Part shown: one piece after another, positions 38,201 to 49,895 of the stretch
How positions within the stretch are numbered: the stretch's first letter is position 1
How the letters are laid out: every line of letters starts with the position of its first letter
NCBI RefSeq assembly: GCF_902499125.1
Contig: NZ_CABVPX010000017.1
Location: 1 to 64,000 of the forward strand
DNA from: Burkholderia arboris
GTDB taxonomy: Bacteria; Pseudomonadota; Gammaproteobacteria; Burkholderiales; Burkholderiaceae
Reading direction: 5' to 3'
Length of the DNA: 64,000 nucleotides
Made by a program: the position numbers and the translations under genes
The notes under the pieces: model-generated
Databases searched by the model: none
What the model was told of the DNA's origin: nothing
The model's input: the letters and a program-made list of their open reading frames with translations, nothing else

Positions 38201-40540
38201 GACGGCGTGCTGATCGATTCGACCGTCACGGGCGGCGGCATCGCGGCCGGCGCGACGTCGATCGCGGTCGGCGGATCGGGCAGCGGGATCCGCAACCTCG
38301 GGGCGAACGCCACGATCGCGCTGGCCGGCACGCAGATCGCCACGACGGGCAGCGGCGCCGACGGCCTCGCGTCGACCGGTGCGGGCGCGCGCATCGCGGC
38401 CGATGCGGCAGCGCTCGTGCGCACCGCCGGCGCCAACGCGCGCGGCCTGTTCGTATCGGGCGCGGATTCGACACTCTCGGCCAGCGGCACGACCGTCGCG
38501 ACGACGGGCGCCGGCGCGCATGCGGTCTTCATGGACGGCGGGGCGACGGCCATGCTGTCGGGCGCGAAAGTCACCGCATCGGGTGCCGCGGCCGATGGCA
38601 TGGTCGCGCAGAACGGCGGCCGCATCGCCGATGCGGGTTCGTCGATCGCCAGCGCGGCCGGCAACGGCGCGACCGCGAACAGCGGCGGCGTGCTTGCGTT
38701 GACCGGCACGACGCTCGCAGGCGCGACGGCCGGCGTGCTGACGTCGGACACGCTCGCGAACGGCGCGACGAGTTCCGTGCTCGTCGACGGCGGCAGCGTG
38801 GCCTCCACCGCCGGGCCGGCCTTCGCCGCGCGCGGCGGCACCGCCGACATCGCCGTGCGCAACGGCACGGTCGTCACGGCCGGCAACGGCACGCTGCTGA
38901 ACCTCGCGAACGGCAGCAACGTGACGTTCAATGCATCGGCGGTCAACCTCGCGGGCGACATCGTCTCCGACGCATCGAGCACCGGCACCGTGCTCCTCGC
39001 GAACGGCACGACGCTGACCGGCAGGATCGATCCGGTCGCGCTGACCATCGACGGCACGAGCACGTGGCGCATGACGGGCAGCTCGGTTCTGAGCAGCCTG
39101 AACAACGCGGGCCTCGTGGCATTCGCCGCACCGACCGGCTCGCCGACGCTCACCGGCAGCTACAAGACGCTGACGACCGGCAGCTACGTCGGTAACGGCG
39201 GCACGATCGCGCTGAACACGTACCTCGGCGCCGATGCGTCGCCGACCGACCGGCTGATCGTGAACGGCGGCACCGCGAGCGGCACGACCGGCCTGAAGAT
39301 CGCCAACACGGCCGGGACCGGCGCGCAGACGACCGGCGACGGGATTCCCGTGGTCGTCACGGCCAACGGCGGCACGACCGCCCCATCGGCATTCCATCTC
39401 GCGGGCCCGGTACAGGCCGGCGCGTACGAATACCGGCTCTATCGCGGCGGCCAAGGCGACGCGAACGGCTGGTACCTGCGTTCGCAGCTCGACCAGACCG
39501 ACCCCGGCGATCCGATCCACCCGTCCGGCGGCGGCGACGGCGGCGGGAACGGGAACGGCGGCACGCTCGCGTATCGCCCGGGCGTCGCCGGCTACGCGCT
39601 GACGCCGCTGCTGAACGCCGACTACGGCTTCTCGACACTCGGCAAGCTGCACGAGCGCGTCGGCGACATCTACAACCTCGAGAAGCAGCAACCCGGCAAC
39701 CGCGACGGCGTGTGGGGGCGCATCGGCGGCCAGAGCCTCGACGCAAACGCGGGCCGCTTCTCGGCCGACGAACGCACGTTCTTCGCACAGTTCGGCAAGG
39801 ACTGGACGCTCGAGCAGGCGCCGAACGGCGCCGGCAGCACGCATGCGGGCGTGACGGCGAGCATCGGCGTGTCGAATGCGAGCTTCAGCGACATGGCGCG
39901 CGCCGGCACGCCGGGCCTGTCGACGTCGACGGGCTCGGTCGAGATGCACGCGCAGAGCGTCGGCGGCTACTGGACCCGCTACCTGTCCGACGGCACCTAC
40001 TTCGACAGCGTCGGGCAGGTCACGCACTACGGCAACCGCTATCGCGACAGCTACGGCAACGAGGCGTCGCAGAACGGCTTCGGCGTCGCGCTGTCGCAGG
40101 AAGTCGGCAAGCCGTTCGCGATCGGCAGCCTGCCCGTCGCGGTCGAGCCCCAGGCACAGCTGATGTATCAGTACCTGAAGCTCAACGGGTTCAACGACAA
40201 CGTATCGGCCGTCTCGGGCACGGCGACGAACGCGCTGCGCGGCCGCGTCGGCGTGCGCATCTTCCGGCCGAACCTCCAGTCGGACGCAGGCGGCGGCGCC
40301 GCGACGCCGTACTTCACGGCCGACGTGCTGCACGACTTCCTGTCGCCGGCCCAGACCGTCGTCGGCGGCACGCCGTTCGCGACGCACCTCGGCCGCACCT
40401 GGTACGAGCTCGGCGTCGGCGTGACCGCGGGCTTCGGCAAGTCGGGCGAGCTGTACGCGAACGCGAAGATCGCGCGCAACATCGGCGGCGACTACCGGCG
40501 CGGGATCGTCGGGCAGGTCGGCTACCGGTACAGCTGGTAA
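35276..40540 (+). CDS. Giant autotransporter adhesin-like protein with extended signal peptide
   Basis: A 1754-residue type Va autotransporter. The start is GTG at 35276 with GAGGGG 6 bases upstream; it opens an ESPR-type extended signal (FRSIWSETAGCWVAVAETAR), then a hydrophobic signal core, with cleavage after AHA at residue 69. Two cysteines (C72, C83) follow. The passenger of about 1350 residues is a run of Gly/Ala/Thr-rich beta-helix repeats with recurrent NAGSI and NTGTI units. A glycine linker (GGGDGGGNGNGG near residue 1420) leads into a beta-barrel of about 300 residues (AGYALTPLLNADYGF ... GQVGYRYSW) ending in an aromatic residue as outer-membrane proteins do. Adhesion or immune evasion is inferred from family only. 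Confidence 0.93.
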   Translation: MNHSFRSIWSETAGCWVAVAETARARGKRSRGESGTGHRAARATARRSPLRVAALGAALAVLSTGAAHASTCGSGAAVANGGACALDSFSPTVNDNLAGATTVSGGDRVGLTGAWTGATGDMGYTLTPLGSTSVVSGNPDQPLLSIGGKTQSVSTPDSITGSHSSVATYDSAAFAASNAGSTSVPVYHDVNGNQYVNTRIGTVERSGGTLDVSIGSPAGSPAAAGNAITMAPKQTDLFVADGTGTAQSVVNWNSRNQVWLGTGDYLASGGPVSHVLLDVPAYAGTFTAFDGSAWTVTDAASLAAYNTFLVRSVQSGALGSQAAYDHAFSQAVTFSTQSFEYANNVSPGDKNTLQMDYLTVMHGTGANATLHIGKDGQIDFRGTNTIDSSSAVLAENGAHFVNDGRLSGDFTLVRLLTGASGVNNGVISSGYAAGDNFDTGGTALPYNFSLNAYTEGSGIYANGAGTRFVNNGVMNVGAWTFNNSTRPDLQNYAVAATDGAYASNAGTINVGVNATTLDSQVIGGLVAGGSFTNEAGGTIYLGRAAQYDAASPEAANDVALSAHAYGILLGASGTASNLGTIVIGSQTQNGAALASIGSTSGSLTNAGSIVVNGAATGTPLANVGMLAADTAATVTNTGTITLNGVNGIGIMVVGTGTHATAATSTGTINVAGGLDPASGTRNYGVWAEGPLAKATLDGALNLTGTGAIGVHARAGATIDVGANAVPAFMSGTNQIGFYAYGAGSKINVAAQHLSVDTDDSTLFRVAGGAAYTGTSTAGTLTTDVNGQRARGVLATDAGTTLSTGNAIYNVNGANGIAIAVEGGATGTIDAGATINLTAAGATAGIVDGQAHDLAGANAGAPVATTLTNHAAVTSSTAGVTGFVAQNLGTLDNRSTVLLTGAGSTGVVVGTQGTVNNASTIRVSNGTGALVQGAAATLANAGSIEADDGVAGVRLTGAGASVALSGAGTVIANGSADGVLIDSTVTGGGIAAGATSIAVGGSGSGIRNLGANATIALAGTQIATTGSGADGLASTGAGARIAADAAALVRTAGANARGLFVSGADSTLSASGTTVATTGAGAHAVFMDGGATAMLSGAKVTASGAAADGMVAQNGGRIADAGSSIASAAGNGATANSGGVLALTGTTLAGATAGVLTSDTLANGATSSVLVDGGSVASTAGPAFAARGGTADIAVRNGTVVTAGNGTLLNLANGSNVTFNASAVNLAGDIVSDASSTGTVLLANGTTLTGRIDPVALTIDGTSTWRMTGSSVLSSLNNAGLVAFAAPTGSPTLTGSYKTLTTGSYVGNGGTIALNTYLGADASPTDRLIVNGGTASGTTGLKIANTAGTGAQTTGDGIPVVVTANGGTTAPSAFHLAGPVQAGAYEYRLYRGGQGDANGWYLRSQLDQTDPGDPIHPSGGGDGGGNGNGGTLAYRPGVAGYALTPLLNADYGFSTLGKLHERVGDIYNLEKQQPGNRDGVWGRIGGQSLDANAGRFSADERTFFAQFGKDWTLEQAPNGAGSTHAGVTASIGVSNASFSDMARAGTPGLSTSTGSVEMHAQSVGGYWTRYLSDGTYFDSVGQVTHYGNRYRDSYGNEASQNGFGVALSQEVGKPFAIGSLPVAVEPQAQLMYQYLKLNGFNDNVSAVSGTATNALRGRVGVRIFRPNLQSDAGGGAATPYFTADVLHDFLSPAQTVVGGTPFATHLGRTWYELGVGVTAGFGKSGELYANAKIARNIGGDYRRGIVGQVGYRYSW

Positions 40541-40573
40541 CGCGCCGGTAACGCCGTCGCACGCGGACGAAAA

Positions 40574-40604
40574 AAAACCGCCCGGCGGTCAGCCGGGCGG
40601 TTTT
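40574..40604. terminator. Bidirectional terminator between autotransporter and gltL
   Basis: AAAACCGCCCGGC, a 5-base loop and the complement form a stem with A/T ends on both strands. Confidence 0.93.
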
Positions 40605-40634
40605 CGAATGGGCGCGCGTAAAACGCGCACACGC

Positions 40635-41360
40635 TCAGTGCAGGATCTTCGCGAGGAAGTCCTTCGCGCGTTCCGATTTCGGATTCGAGAAGAAATCGTC
40701 CTTGCGGTCGTCCTCGACGATCGCGCCCTTGTCCATGAAGATCACGCGATGCGCGACCTTCTTCGCGAAGCCCATCTCGTGCGTGACGACCATCATCGTC
40801 ATCCCTTCCTGCGCGAGTTCGACCATCACGTCGAGCACTTCGTTGATCATCTCGGGATCGAGCGCGGACGTCGGCTCGTCGAACAGCATCGCGATCGGGT
40901 CCATCGACAGCGCGCGCGCGATCGCGACACGCTGCTGCTGACCGCCCGACAGCTGGCCCGGAAACTTGTGCGCGTGCGCCTTCAAGCCGACGCGATCGAG
41001 CAGCTTCATGCCCTTCTCGTTCGCTTCGTCCTTGCCGCGACCGAGCACCTTGACCTGCGCAAGCGTCAGGTTCTCGGTGATCGACAGGTGCGGGAACAGC
41101 TCGAAATGCTGGAACACCATCCCGACCTTCGAGCGCAGCTTCGACAGGTTCGTCTTCTTGTCGCCGACCGACTGGCCGTTCACGAGGATCTCGCCCTGCT
41201 GGAACGGCTCGAGGCCGTTCACGGTCTTGATCAGCGTCGACTTGCCCGAGCCCGACGGGCCGCACACGACGACCACTTCACCCTTCTTGACCTCGGTCGT
41301 GCATTCGGTGAGGACCTGAAACTGGCCGTACCACTTCGAAACGTTCTTGATGGAAATCAT
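40635..41360 (-). CDS. gltL: Glutamate/aspartate ABC transporter ATP-binding protein
   Basis: A 241-residue ATPase. Walker [15 protein letters not shown] is near residue 35, the signature [15 protein letters not shown] near the middle, and Walker [15 protein letters not shown] follows. It powers polar amino-acid uptake by GltJK with GltI. I chose the ATG at 41360 ([14 protein letters not shown]), overlapping the gltK stop by 4 bases. Confidence 0.95.
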   Translation of the reverse strand: MISIKNVSKWYGQFQVLTECTTEVKKGEVVVVCGPSGSGKSTLIKTVNGLEPFQQGEILVNGQSVGDKKTNLSKLRSKVGMVFQHFELFPHLSITENLTLAQVKVLGRGKDEANEKGMKLLDRVGLKAHAHKFPGQLSGGQQQRVAIARALSMDPIAMLFDEPTSALDPEMINEVLDVMVELAQEGMTMMVVTHEMGFAKKVAHRVIFMDKGAIVEDDRKDDFFSNPKSERAKDFLAKILH

Positions 41361-42034
41361 CTTGTGACCTTTTTCTGGAGACCCTTGACGAGAGCAGACG
41401 CCAACGAGCAAATCACGAAATAGCATGCGCCGGCGAACAGGACCATCTCGACGGTCGTGCCGTCGCGATCGCCGATGTTGGCCGCCGTGCGGAAGAAGTC
41501 CGCGAGACTGATCACGTACACGAGCGACGTATCCTGGAACAGGACGATCGCCTGCGTGAGCAGCAGCGGCACCATCGCCCGGAACGCCTGCGGCAGGATC
41601 ACGAGGCGCATCGCCTGCGCGTAGTTCATGCCGAGCGCGAACGCGGCGTTCGCCTGCCCGCGCGGCACCGCCTGGATGCCGGCGCGGATGATCTCGGAAT
41701 AATACGCGGCTTCGAACAGCGAGAACGCGACCATCGCCGAGGCGAGGCGGATGTCGATCGTCGGCGACAGCCCGAGCACGCCCTGCAGCAGCTGCGGCAC
41801 GATCAGGAAGAACCACAGCAGCACCATCACGAGCGGAATCGAGCGGAACACCGTCACGTAGCCCTGCGCGAACCACGCGAGCGGCTTGACGCCCGACAGC
41901 CGCATCAGCGCCAGCAGCGTGCCCCAGACGATCCCGACCACGATCGCGATCAGCGTGATCTGGAACGTGACGACCGCCCCCGTCCACAGCGTCGGCAGCG
42001 CGCCGGGAATACTACTCCAGTCGAACTGATGCAT
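41357..42034 (-). CDS. gltK: Glutamate/aspartate ABC transporter permease
   Basis: A 225-residue HisMQ-type inner-membrane permease with about five hydrophobic helices and the EAA loop ([18 protein letters not shown]) that docks to the ATPase. The ATG at 42034 forms a TGATG junction with the gltJ stop; a GTG one codon earlier (42037) is also possible. Substrate is inferred from the binding protein of the same operon. Confidence 0.93.
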   Translation of the reverse strand: MHQFDWSSIPGALPTLWTGAVVTFQITLIAIVVGIVWGTLLALMRLSGVKPLAWFAQGYVTVFRSIPLVMVLLWFFLIVPQLLQGVLGLSPTIDIRLASAMVAFSLFEAAYYSEIIRAGIQAVPRGQANAAFALGMNYAQAMRLVILPQAFRAMVPLLLTQAIVLFQDTSLVYVISLADFFRTAANIGDRDGTTVEMVLFAGACYFVICSLASALVKGLQKKVTR

Positions 42035-42774
42035 CACTTGCCTCCGATATAGCCGGGCAGCCGCGTGCGGCCTTCGATCCAGCGCATGAACGACATCACG
42101 ACGAGGTTGATGATCACGTACGCGAGCGTGACCGCGATGAACGACTCATAGGTCTGCGCGGTGTAGTCGACGAGCTGGCGCGCCTGCGCGGACAGGTCGA
42201 GCAGGCCGATCGTCGACGCGACGGCGGAGTTCTTGAAGATGTTCAGGAATTCCGACGTGAGCGGCGGCACGATGATCCGGTACGCAACCGGCAGCAGCAC
42301 GTAGCGATACGTCTGCCATTGCGTGAAGCCCATCGCGAGGCCGGCCGCGCGCTGGCCCTTCGGCAGCGCGTTGATCCCCGAGCGCACCTGTTCGCACACG
42401 CGCGCGCCCGTGAACAGGCCGAGACAGATGATCGACGCGGTGAAGAACTGCGTGGTCGGCGGCAACTGCTTGATCCAGGTGCCGATCGATGCGGGCAGCA
42501 GCTCGGGTATCACGAGATACCAGACGAAGAACTGCACGATCAGCGGAATGTTCCGGAAGATCGACACGTACAAGGTGCCGAGCGCGGACAGCCATTTGTT
42601 CGGCACCGTGCGCAGCACGCCGAACAGCGATCCGACGATCAGCGCGATGACCCAGGCGACGAGCGACACTTCGATCGTCACCCAGAAGCCGGACATCAGC
42701 CATCCGAAATAAGTCGTCGGCTCGCCGGTCGACACGGGGCTCAGGAAGATGCCCCAGTTCCAGTGGTAAGACAT
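42034..42774 (-). CDS. gltJ: Glutamate/aspartate ABC transporter permease
   Basis: A 246-residue HisMQ-type permease. Hydrophobic helices flank the EAA loop ([20 protein letters not shown]). The ATG at 42774 has GGAG 8 bases upstream; a TTG two codons earlier is weaker. It follows gltI after a hairpin that likely reduces readthrough, and is translationally coupled to gltK. Confidence 0.93.
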   Translation of the reverse strand: MSYHWNWGIFLSPVSTGEPTTYFGWLMSGFWVTIEVSLVAWVIALIVGSLFGVLRTVPNKWLSALGTLYVSIFRNIPLIVQFFVWYLVIPELLPASIGTWIKQLPPTTQFFTASIICLGLFTGARVCEQVRSGINALPKGQRAAGLAMGFTQWQTYRYVLLPVAYRIIVPPLTSEFLNIFKNSAVASTIGLLDLSAQARQLVDYTAQTYESFIAVTLAYVIINLVVMSFMRWIEGRTRLPGYIGGK

Positions 42775-42789
42775 GGGCAAGACTCCAGC

Positions 42790-42825
42790 AAAAAGAGACG
42801 GAAGAAGCGTGGCCTCTTCCGTCTC
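42790..42825 (-). terminator. Attenuator-like hairpin between gltI and gltJ
   Basis: A 10-bp stem GAGACGGAAG / CTTCCGTCTC with an 11-base loop runs into five T on the minus strand. It lies in the 84-base gap and would let the binding-protein gene be expressed more than the membrane genes. Confidence 0.75.
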
Positions 42826-42858
42826 ATTAGCGTCATTTCTGCATCAACGGCCGTGTGG

Positions 42859-43752
42859 TCAGTCGAGCGCCTTGTCGTTCGGGTTCGCGTACAGCTTCTT
42901 CATCGAATCGGACAGCGGGAAGTTCAGGTTCAGCCCCTTCGGCGGGATCGGGTTCTCGAACCACTTCGCGTAGATCTTCGCGGCTTCGCCCGACTTCTCG
43001 ACTTGCGAGATCGCGTCGTCGACGAGCTTCTTGAAGTCGGTGTCGCCCTTGCGCATCATGCAGCCGTAGGCCTCTTCCGATTGCGGCGTGCCGACGATCA
43101 CCCATTCGCCCGGCTGCTTCGCCTTCGCGCGCTCGCCCGCGAGCAGCGCGTCATCCATCATGAACGCGACCGCGCGGCCCGATTCCAGCGTGTTGAAGGA
43201 ATCGCCGTGATCCTTCGCGCTGATGATGTTCATGCCCAGTTGCTTCTCGTTGTTCATCTTGCGAAGCAGGCGCTCCGACGTCGTGCCGGCAGTCGTCACG
43301 ACCGTCTTGCCCTTGAGGTCGGCGAAATCCTTGACGCCCGAATCCTTCTTCGTCATCAGGCGCGTGCCGATCACGAAGATCGTGTCGGAGAACGCAGCCT
43401 GCTGCTGGCGCTCGGCGTTGTTGGTCGTCGAGCCGCACTCAATGTCGACCGTGCCGTTCTGCACCAGCGGAATGCGGTTTTGCGACGTGACGGGGATGTT
43501 CTTCACCTGCAGGTTCGGCAGGTTCAGCTTCTTCTTCACCGCGTCGACCACCTTCATCTGGAATTCGCGCGAATAGCCAACCACCTGCTGCTTTTCGTCA
43601 TAGTAGGAGAACGGAATCGACGATTCGCGGTGGCCCAGCGCGATCACGCCCGTGTCCTTGATCTTCTTCAGCGTGCCCGTCTCCTGAGCATGCGCGCCGC
43701 TTGCGAACGCGCAAAGCGCCGCGACCATCAGGACTGCCTTGTGGTATTTCAT
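42859..43752 (-). CDS. gltI: Glutamate/aspartate periplasmic binding protein
   Basis: A 297-residue SBP_bac_3 protein. The signal peptide MKYHKAVLMVAALCAFASG is cleaved near AHA-QE. The two-lobed body carries IALGHRESSIPFSYYDE and IECGSTTNNAERQQQAAFSD, typical of GltI with acidic amino-acid ligands. I chose the ATG at 43752 because AAGGAG lies 9 bases upstream; an ATG at 43761 abuts the Shine-Dalgarno directly. Confidence 0.95.
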   Translation of the reverse strand: MKYHKAVLMVAALCAFASGAHAQETGTLKKIKDTGVIALGHRESSIPFSYYDEKQQVVGYSREFQMKVVDAVKKKLNLPNLQVKNIPVTSQNRIPLVQNGTVDIECGSTTNNAERQQQAAFSDTIFVIGTRLMTKKDSGVKDFADLKGKTVVTTAGTTSERLLRKMNNEKQLGMNIISAKDHGDSFNTLESGRAVAFMMDDALLAGERAKAKQPGEWVIVGTPQSEEAYGCMMRKGDTDFKKLVDDAISQVEKSGEAAKIYAKWFENPIPPKGLNLNFPLSDSMKKLYANPNDKALD

Positions 43753-43971
43753 TTTGGTCATCTCCTTGGCTAAAACCCGCGCCAGTGTATCAAAGTAATA
43801 TTTTTGAAAGTACTGGTTGTTTACCGCACTACGAATCGCCCTGCACGAAGCCTTCCTCCCGGCTCCGGGCGCCCCGAATGCGCGCGCGGGCGATGCCGGA
43901 TCCGGCACCGCCCGCGAGGGTTCATATCCGCAATCGGGTGGATTGCGTCATGAATTGATCATAGTCAACGA

Positions 43972-45258
43972 TCAGGGGTAGAGGCCACGCATTTCGCGCG
44001 CCATCAGGATGCGTTTGCACGCAACGATGAACGCCGCCGTACGCACCGTCACCTTGTGCTCTTCCGCGACCGCCCACACACCGGCGAAGGCTTCGCGCAT
44101 CACGCGCTCGAGACGGTGGTTGATCTCGTCTTCCGTCCAGAAGAAGCTCGAGAAATCCTGCACCCACTCGAAGTACGACACGGTCACGCCACCTGCGTTC
44201 GCGATCACGTCGGGGATCACGAGCACGCCGTTCGCGCTCAGGATGTCGTCCGCCGCCGTCGTCGTCGGGCCGTTCGCGCCTTCGACGATGATCTTCGTGC
44301 GGATCTTCGCTGCGTTCTTCTCGGTGATCTGGTTTTCCAGTGCCGCCGGGATCAGGATGTCGGTCTCGACCGTCCAGAACTCGTCGTTCGGCATCGGTTC
44401 AGCGCCTTCGAAGCCCGCGACGCCGCCCGTGCGTGCCACGTGGTCGAGCAGCTGGTTCGAATCGAGGCCGGCCGGCTGGTAGATCGTGCCCGTGTGATCC
44501 TGCACCGCGATCACCTTCGCGCCCGCTTCCTGGAACAGCTTCGCCGCGATGCCGCCGACGTTGCCGAAGCCCTGCACCGCGATGCGCGCGCCTTCGATTT
44601 CCAGGCCCTTCTTCTTCGCCGCTTCGGAGCCGACGACGAACACGCCGCGGCCCGTTGCTTCCTTGCGGCCGAGCGAACCGCCGAGCGCGATCGGCTTGCC
44701 GGTCACGACGCCGGTCGACGTCTGGCCCTGGTTCATCGAGTACGTGTCCATCATCCACGCCATCACCTGTTCGTTGGTGTTGACGTCCGGCGCCGGAATG
44801 TCGGTGTTCGGGCCGATGATGATGCCGATTTCGCTGGTGTAGCGGCGCGTCACGCGCTCGAGCTCACCACGCGACAGCTTGCGCGGGTCGACGCGGATGC
44901 CGCCCTTCGCACCGCCGTACGGCACGTTCACTGCTGCGTTCTTCACGGACATCCAGGCCGACAGCGCCATCACTTCCGACAGCGTCACGTCCTGGTGGTA
45001 GCGCACGCCGCCCTTGCCCGGGCCGCGCGACACGTTGTGCTGCACGCGATAGCCCTCGAAGTGCGCGACGGTACCGTTGTCGAGCTCGATGGGGCAGTCG
45101 ACGATCAGGATGCGCTTCGGACGCTTCAGCGTTTCGAGCCAGCGCGACAGCGAACCGAGGTACGGCGCGACGCGATCGACCTGCTGAAGGTAGTTGCCCC
45201 ACGGGCCGAGATCGTCGGCGTGCAGGTAGGACGGGATGGACTGCTGTTGCGAAGACAT
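43972..45258 (-). CDS. gdhA: Glutamate dehydrogenase
   Basis: A 428-residue hexameric Glu/Leu/Phe/Val dehydrogenase. The catalytic-Lys motif [14 protein letters not shown] and the dinucleotide-binding [13 protein letters not shown] are intact. NAD or NADP preference cannot be read safely. Its place 220 bases before gltIJKL on the same strand suggests a role in glutamate use. I chose the ATG at 45258 ([10 protein letters not shown]) with GGAG 5 bases ahead. Confidence 0.94.
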   Translation of the reverse strand: MSSQQQSIPSYLHADDLGPWGNYLQQVDRVAPYLGSLSRWLETLKRPKRILIVDCPIELDNGTVAHFEGYRVQHNVSRGPGKGGVRYHQDVTLSEVMALSAWMSVKNAAVNVPYGGAKGGIRVDPRKLSRGELERVTRRYTSEIGIIIGPNTDIPAPDVNTNEQVMAWMMDTYSMNQGQTSTGVVTGKPIALGGSLGRKEATGRGVFVVGSEAAKKKGLEIEGARIAVQGFGNVGGIAAKLFQEAGAKVIAVQDHTGTIYQPAGLDSNQLLDHVARTGGVAGFEGAEPMPNDEFWTVETDILIPAALENQITEKNAAKIRTKIIVEGANGPTTTAADDILSANGVLVIPDVIANAGGVTVSYFEWVQDFSSFFWTEDEINHRLERVMREAFAGVWAVAEEHKVTVRTAAFIVACKRILMAREMRGLYP

Positions 45259-45366
45259 GGATGCTCCAACGTTCAACGAAGTGCGCACATTGTCGAAAAA
45301 CCCGTTTTTTTTATCCAATGCCGTTTGCTTATTCGATTATGCGTTTCTTGCATGATCGCGATTTTT

Positions 45367-45389
45367 CGCAAATCTGCGGTCGATTTGCG
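45367..45389. promoter_or_regulatory. Inverted repeat upstream of gdhA
   Basis: CGCAAATC-N7-GATTTGCG lies about 110 bases before gdhA in an AT-richer patch. It could be the operator of a regulator such as the adjacent LysR protein. This is a candidate only. Confidence 0.4.
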
Positions 45390-45524
45390 CAAGAACGCCC
45401 GCGATCGGCCGTGCATCGCGCCCGGGAAAAATCGCACGGAATGGGCGCGGGCAGGCCGCCGGACAGGCGTCCGACAGGCGCTGCAAGCCCGCCGTCAGCC
45501 GGCCGGGCCCGACCGGCCGCGGTA

Positions 45525-48114
<2,590 letters not shown>

Positions 48115-48136
48115 GCGCCGCCGTCTCCAGACGAGA

Positions 48137-48172
48137 AAAAGCCCGATGCGAGCAATCGCATCGGGCTTTTTT
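48137..48172. terminator. Terminator between purB and the FAD oxidase gene
   Basis: GCCCGATGCG with its complement and a 6-base loop is flanked by A and T runs, serving both convergent genes. Confidence 0.93.
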
Positions 48173-48197
48173 GTTGGCTGCCGCAGGCCGCAGCCAG

Positions 48198-49619
48198 TCA
48201 GAACGAGATCATCCGCCCCGGGTTCAGCGCGCTCATCACGCTCATCGCGGCCTTCGCGGCGGGAATCGCGATCGGCGACAACTGCCGGCCGAGCGGAATC
48301 GCACGGTGATCGATGCCCGTGAGCATCGAGAAATCGTCGTTGCGGCCGACGAAATCGTCGCAGATCGCCTTGCCGATCCGCACCGTCTGCGCGACGCCGT
48401 GGCCGCTCCAGCCCTGCACCATGTACATCGGCACGCGGCCGTCGGTCTTGCGGCTATCGGTGGCGCCGTTCAGCGTGAAATCGCTGACGCCGCTCCAGCA
48501 GTAGTCGAGCGCGAAGCTGCCGTCGGCCTGCGGAAACACCGTGTTCAGCCGCGTCAGCAGATACGCGTTGACGTCGGGCTGCGCCCAGCAGGTACCGGTG
48601 CCCTGCCCGCCGAACAGCAGCCGGTTGCCGCGCACCGGCCGGTAGTAGTCGATCTGGAACTGCGTGTCGTACACGGGCATGCCGGCCGGCATCAGCGTTG
48701 CGACATCGACGTCGAGCGGCGCCGTCACGCTCACGTACGTGAAGAACGGCACGGTCGTCGCCGCGCCGTCGTCGAGCAGCCGGAACGTCGCGTTGTGCAG
48801 CGCGAGCACGACACCCTTGCGCGCGGTGATCGTGCCGCCCGGCGTCGTCGCGACGACGCCCGCCGGCGTCTCGTCGAGCTCGAGCACCTCGGTGCCCTCG
48901 AACAGCGCGCCGCCATTCAGCCGGAAGCCGTGCACGAGGCCGCGCACCAGCGCGAGCGGATGGATCTGCCCGCCGATCGCGTCGATCGCCGCACCGTGGT
49001 AAAGCCCCGAGCGCACGTATTCGTCGTGCAGCTGGTGGCGGCCGACGAGCGTCACGCCCGCGTCGCCGAGATGGCGGCGCGCATCCGCGCCGTCGAGCAG
49101 CGCACTCATGTGGCCCGGGTGAACGGCCGCCGTGACGTGGCCGCGCTTGCGGTCGAGTTCGAGCGCGTAGCGCGCGCCGATCGCATCGATCAGGTCCATC
49201 GACTCGGCCGATGCGAAGCGCCACAGCCGCTTCGCATCGTCGTGCGACAGGTGGTCGATCATGTCGGCCGCTTCCCAGCGCGCGAGGCCGGGCGTCAGTT
49301 GCCCGCCGTTGCGGCCGGACGCGGCCGAGCCGACGTGATGCTTGTCGACGAGAATCGTGTCGACGCCCGCTTCCGCGAGATGCAGCGCGGCCGATGCGCC
49401 AAGCAGCCCCGCGCCGATCACGAGCACGTCGCATACGGCGTCGTGCGCGAGCGGCGCGCCGTTCGCGTGGCGCGACAGCGACGCCTCGTACCAGTTCGCC
49501 GGGCGCTCGCCGTCGTAGCGGGCCGGGTCGCACCAGTTCCAGTTGTCTTTTTCGATGTTCAGTTGCGTTTGCTCGAAACGCGATTCGCCCTGGATCAGGG
49601 GTTGATGGTTGAAAGTCAT
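48198..49619 (-). CDS. FAD-dependent amine/D-amino-acid oxidase-like protein (PuuB-like)
   Basis: A 473-residue DAO-family flavoprotein. The FAD motif VLVIGAGLLGASAALHLAEAG lies near residue 65, followed by SGRNGGQLTPG as in gamma-glutamylputrescine oxidase PuuB; the C-terminal QGWSGHGVAQTVRIGKAI matches the flavin-binding end. The substrate is unproven. It is divergent from a TetR regulator, with two palindromes between them. The chosen ATG at 49619 begins MTFNHQPLIQ. Confidence 0.85.
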   Translation of the reverse strand: MTFNHQPLIQGESRFEQTQLNIEKDNWNWCDPARYDGERPANWYEASLSRHANGAPLAHDAVCDVLVIGAGLLGASAALHLAEAGVDTILVDKHHVGSAASGRNGGQLTPGLARWEAADMIDHLSHDDAKRLWRFASAESMDLIDAIGARYALELDRKRGHVTAAVHPGHMSALLDGADARRHLGDAGVTLVGRHQLHDEYVRSGLYHGAAIDAIGGQIHPLALVRGLVHGFRLNGGALFEGTEVLELDETPAGVVATTPGGTITARKGVVLALHNATFRLLDDGAATTVPFFTYVSVTAPLDVDVATLMPAGMPVYDTQFQIDYYRPVRGNRLLFGGQGTGTCWAQPDVNAYLLTRLNTVFPQADGSFALDYCWSGVSDFTLNGATDSRKTDGRVPMYMVQGWSGHGVAQTVRIGKAICDDFVGRNDDFSMLTGIDHRAIPLGRQLSPIAIPAAKAAMSVMSALNPGRMISF

Positions 49620-49805
49620 GATTGCACTTGCATGGTCTTGGGCCGCCTGTCGAAGAGCCATCTGGCTTCGCGGGTGGGGCAGCCGGTTCCACATGGGTGT
49701 CAACGAGATAAAGGGCGCAATGGCCCGTGTTGACGGCGGGCACGCTCGTGCCGCCTGGATCCCGGACTGTGCGAAAGCACGTATTGAAAGGTGCCGGGAC
49801 ACCCA

Positions 49806-49842
49806 ATTTCTACACCGCAGAAATAATTCTACAGTGTAGAAT
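49806..49842. promoter_or_regulatory. Two palindromic operators between oxidase and TetR genes
   Basis: A perfect 17-base palindrome, ATTCTACA-G-TGTAGAAT (49826-49842), sits beside a looser copy with ATTTCT/AGAAAT arms (49806-49824). The position between the divergent genes, and the TAGAAT box overlapped by the right site, fit autoregulation by the TetR protein. Confidence 0.7.
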
Positions 49843-49895
49843 AAGCTTTCGTCAAGTTTACAGCCGGCGCCGCGCCGGCATGCCAGCCCGCCTCG

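Noticed and set aside
36154-39195. A 1013-codon frame inside the autotransporter gene
   Set aside because: It is very Arg/His-rich with no recognisable domain and overlaps a far better gene.
35285-40387. A 1700-codon open frame antisense to the autotransporter
   Set aside because: It is Arg/Ala/Val-rich filler produced by GC-biased third positions and the repeated passenger; it lacks any domain or ribosome site.
43753-43800. A GG/GC pair resembling a sigma54 promoter before gltI
   Set aside because: The spacing is one base too long for the -24/-12 rule and it abuts the Shine-Dalgarno.
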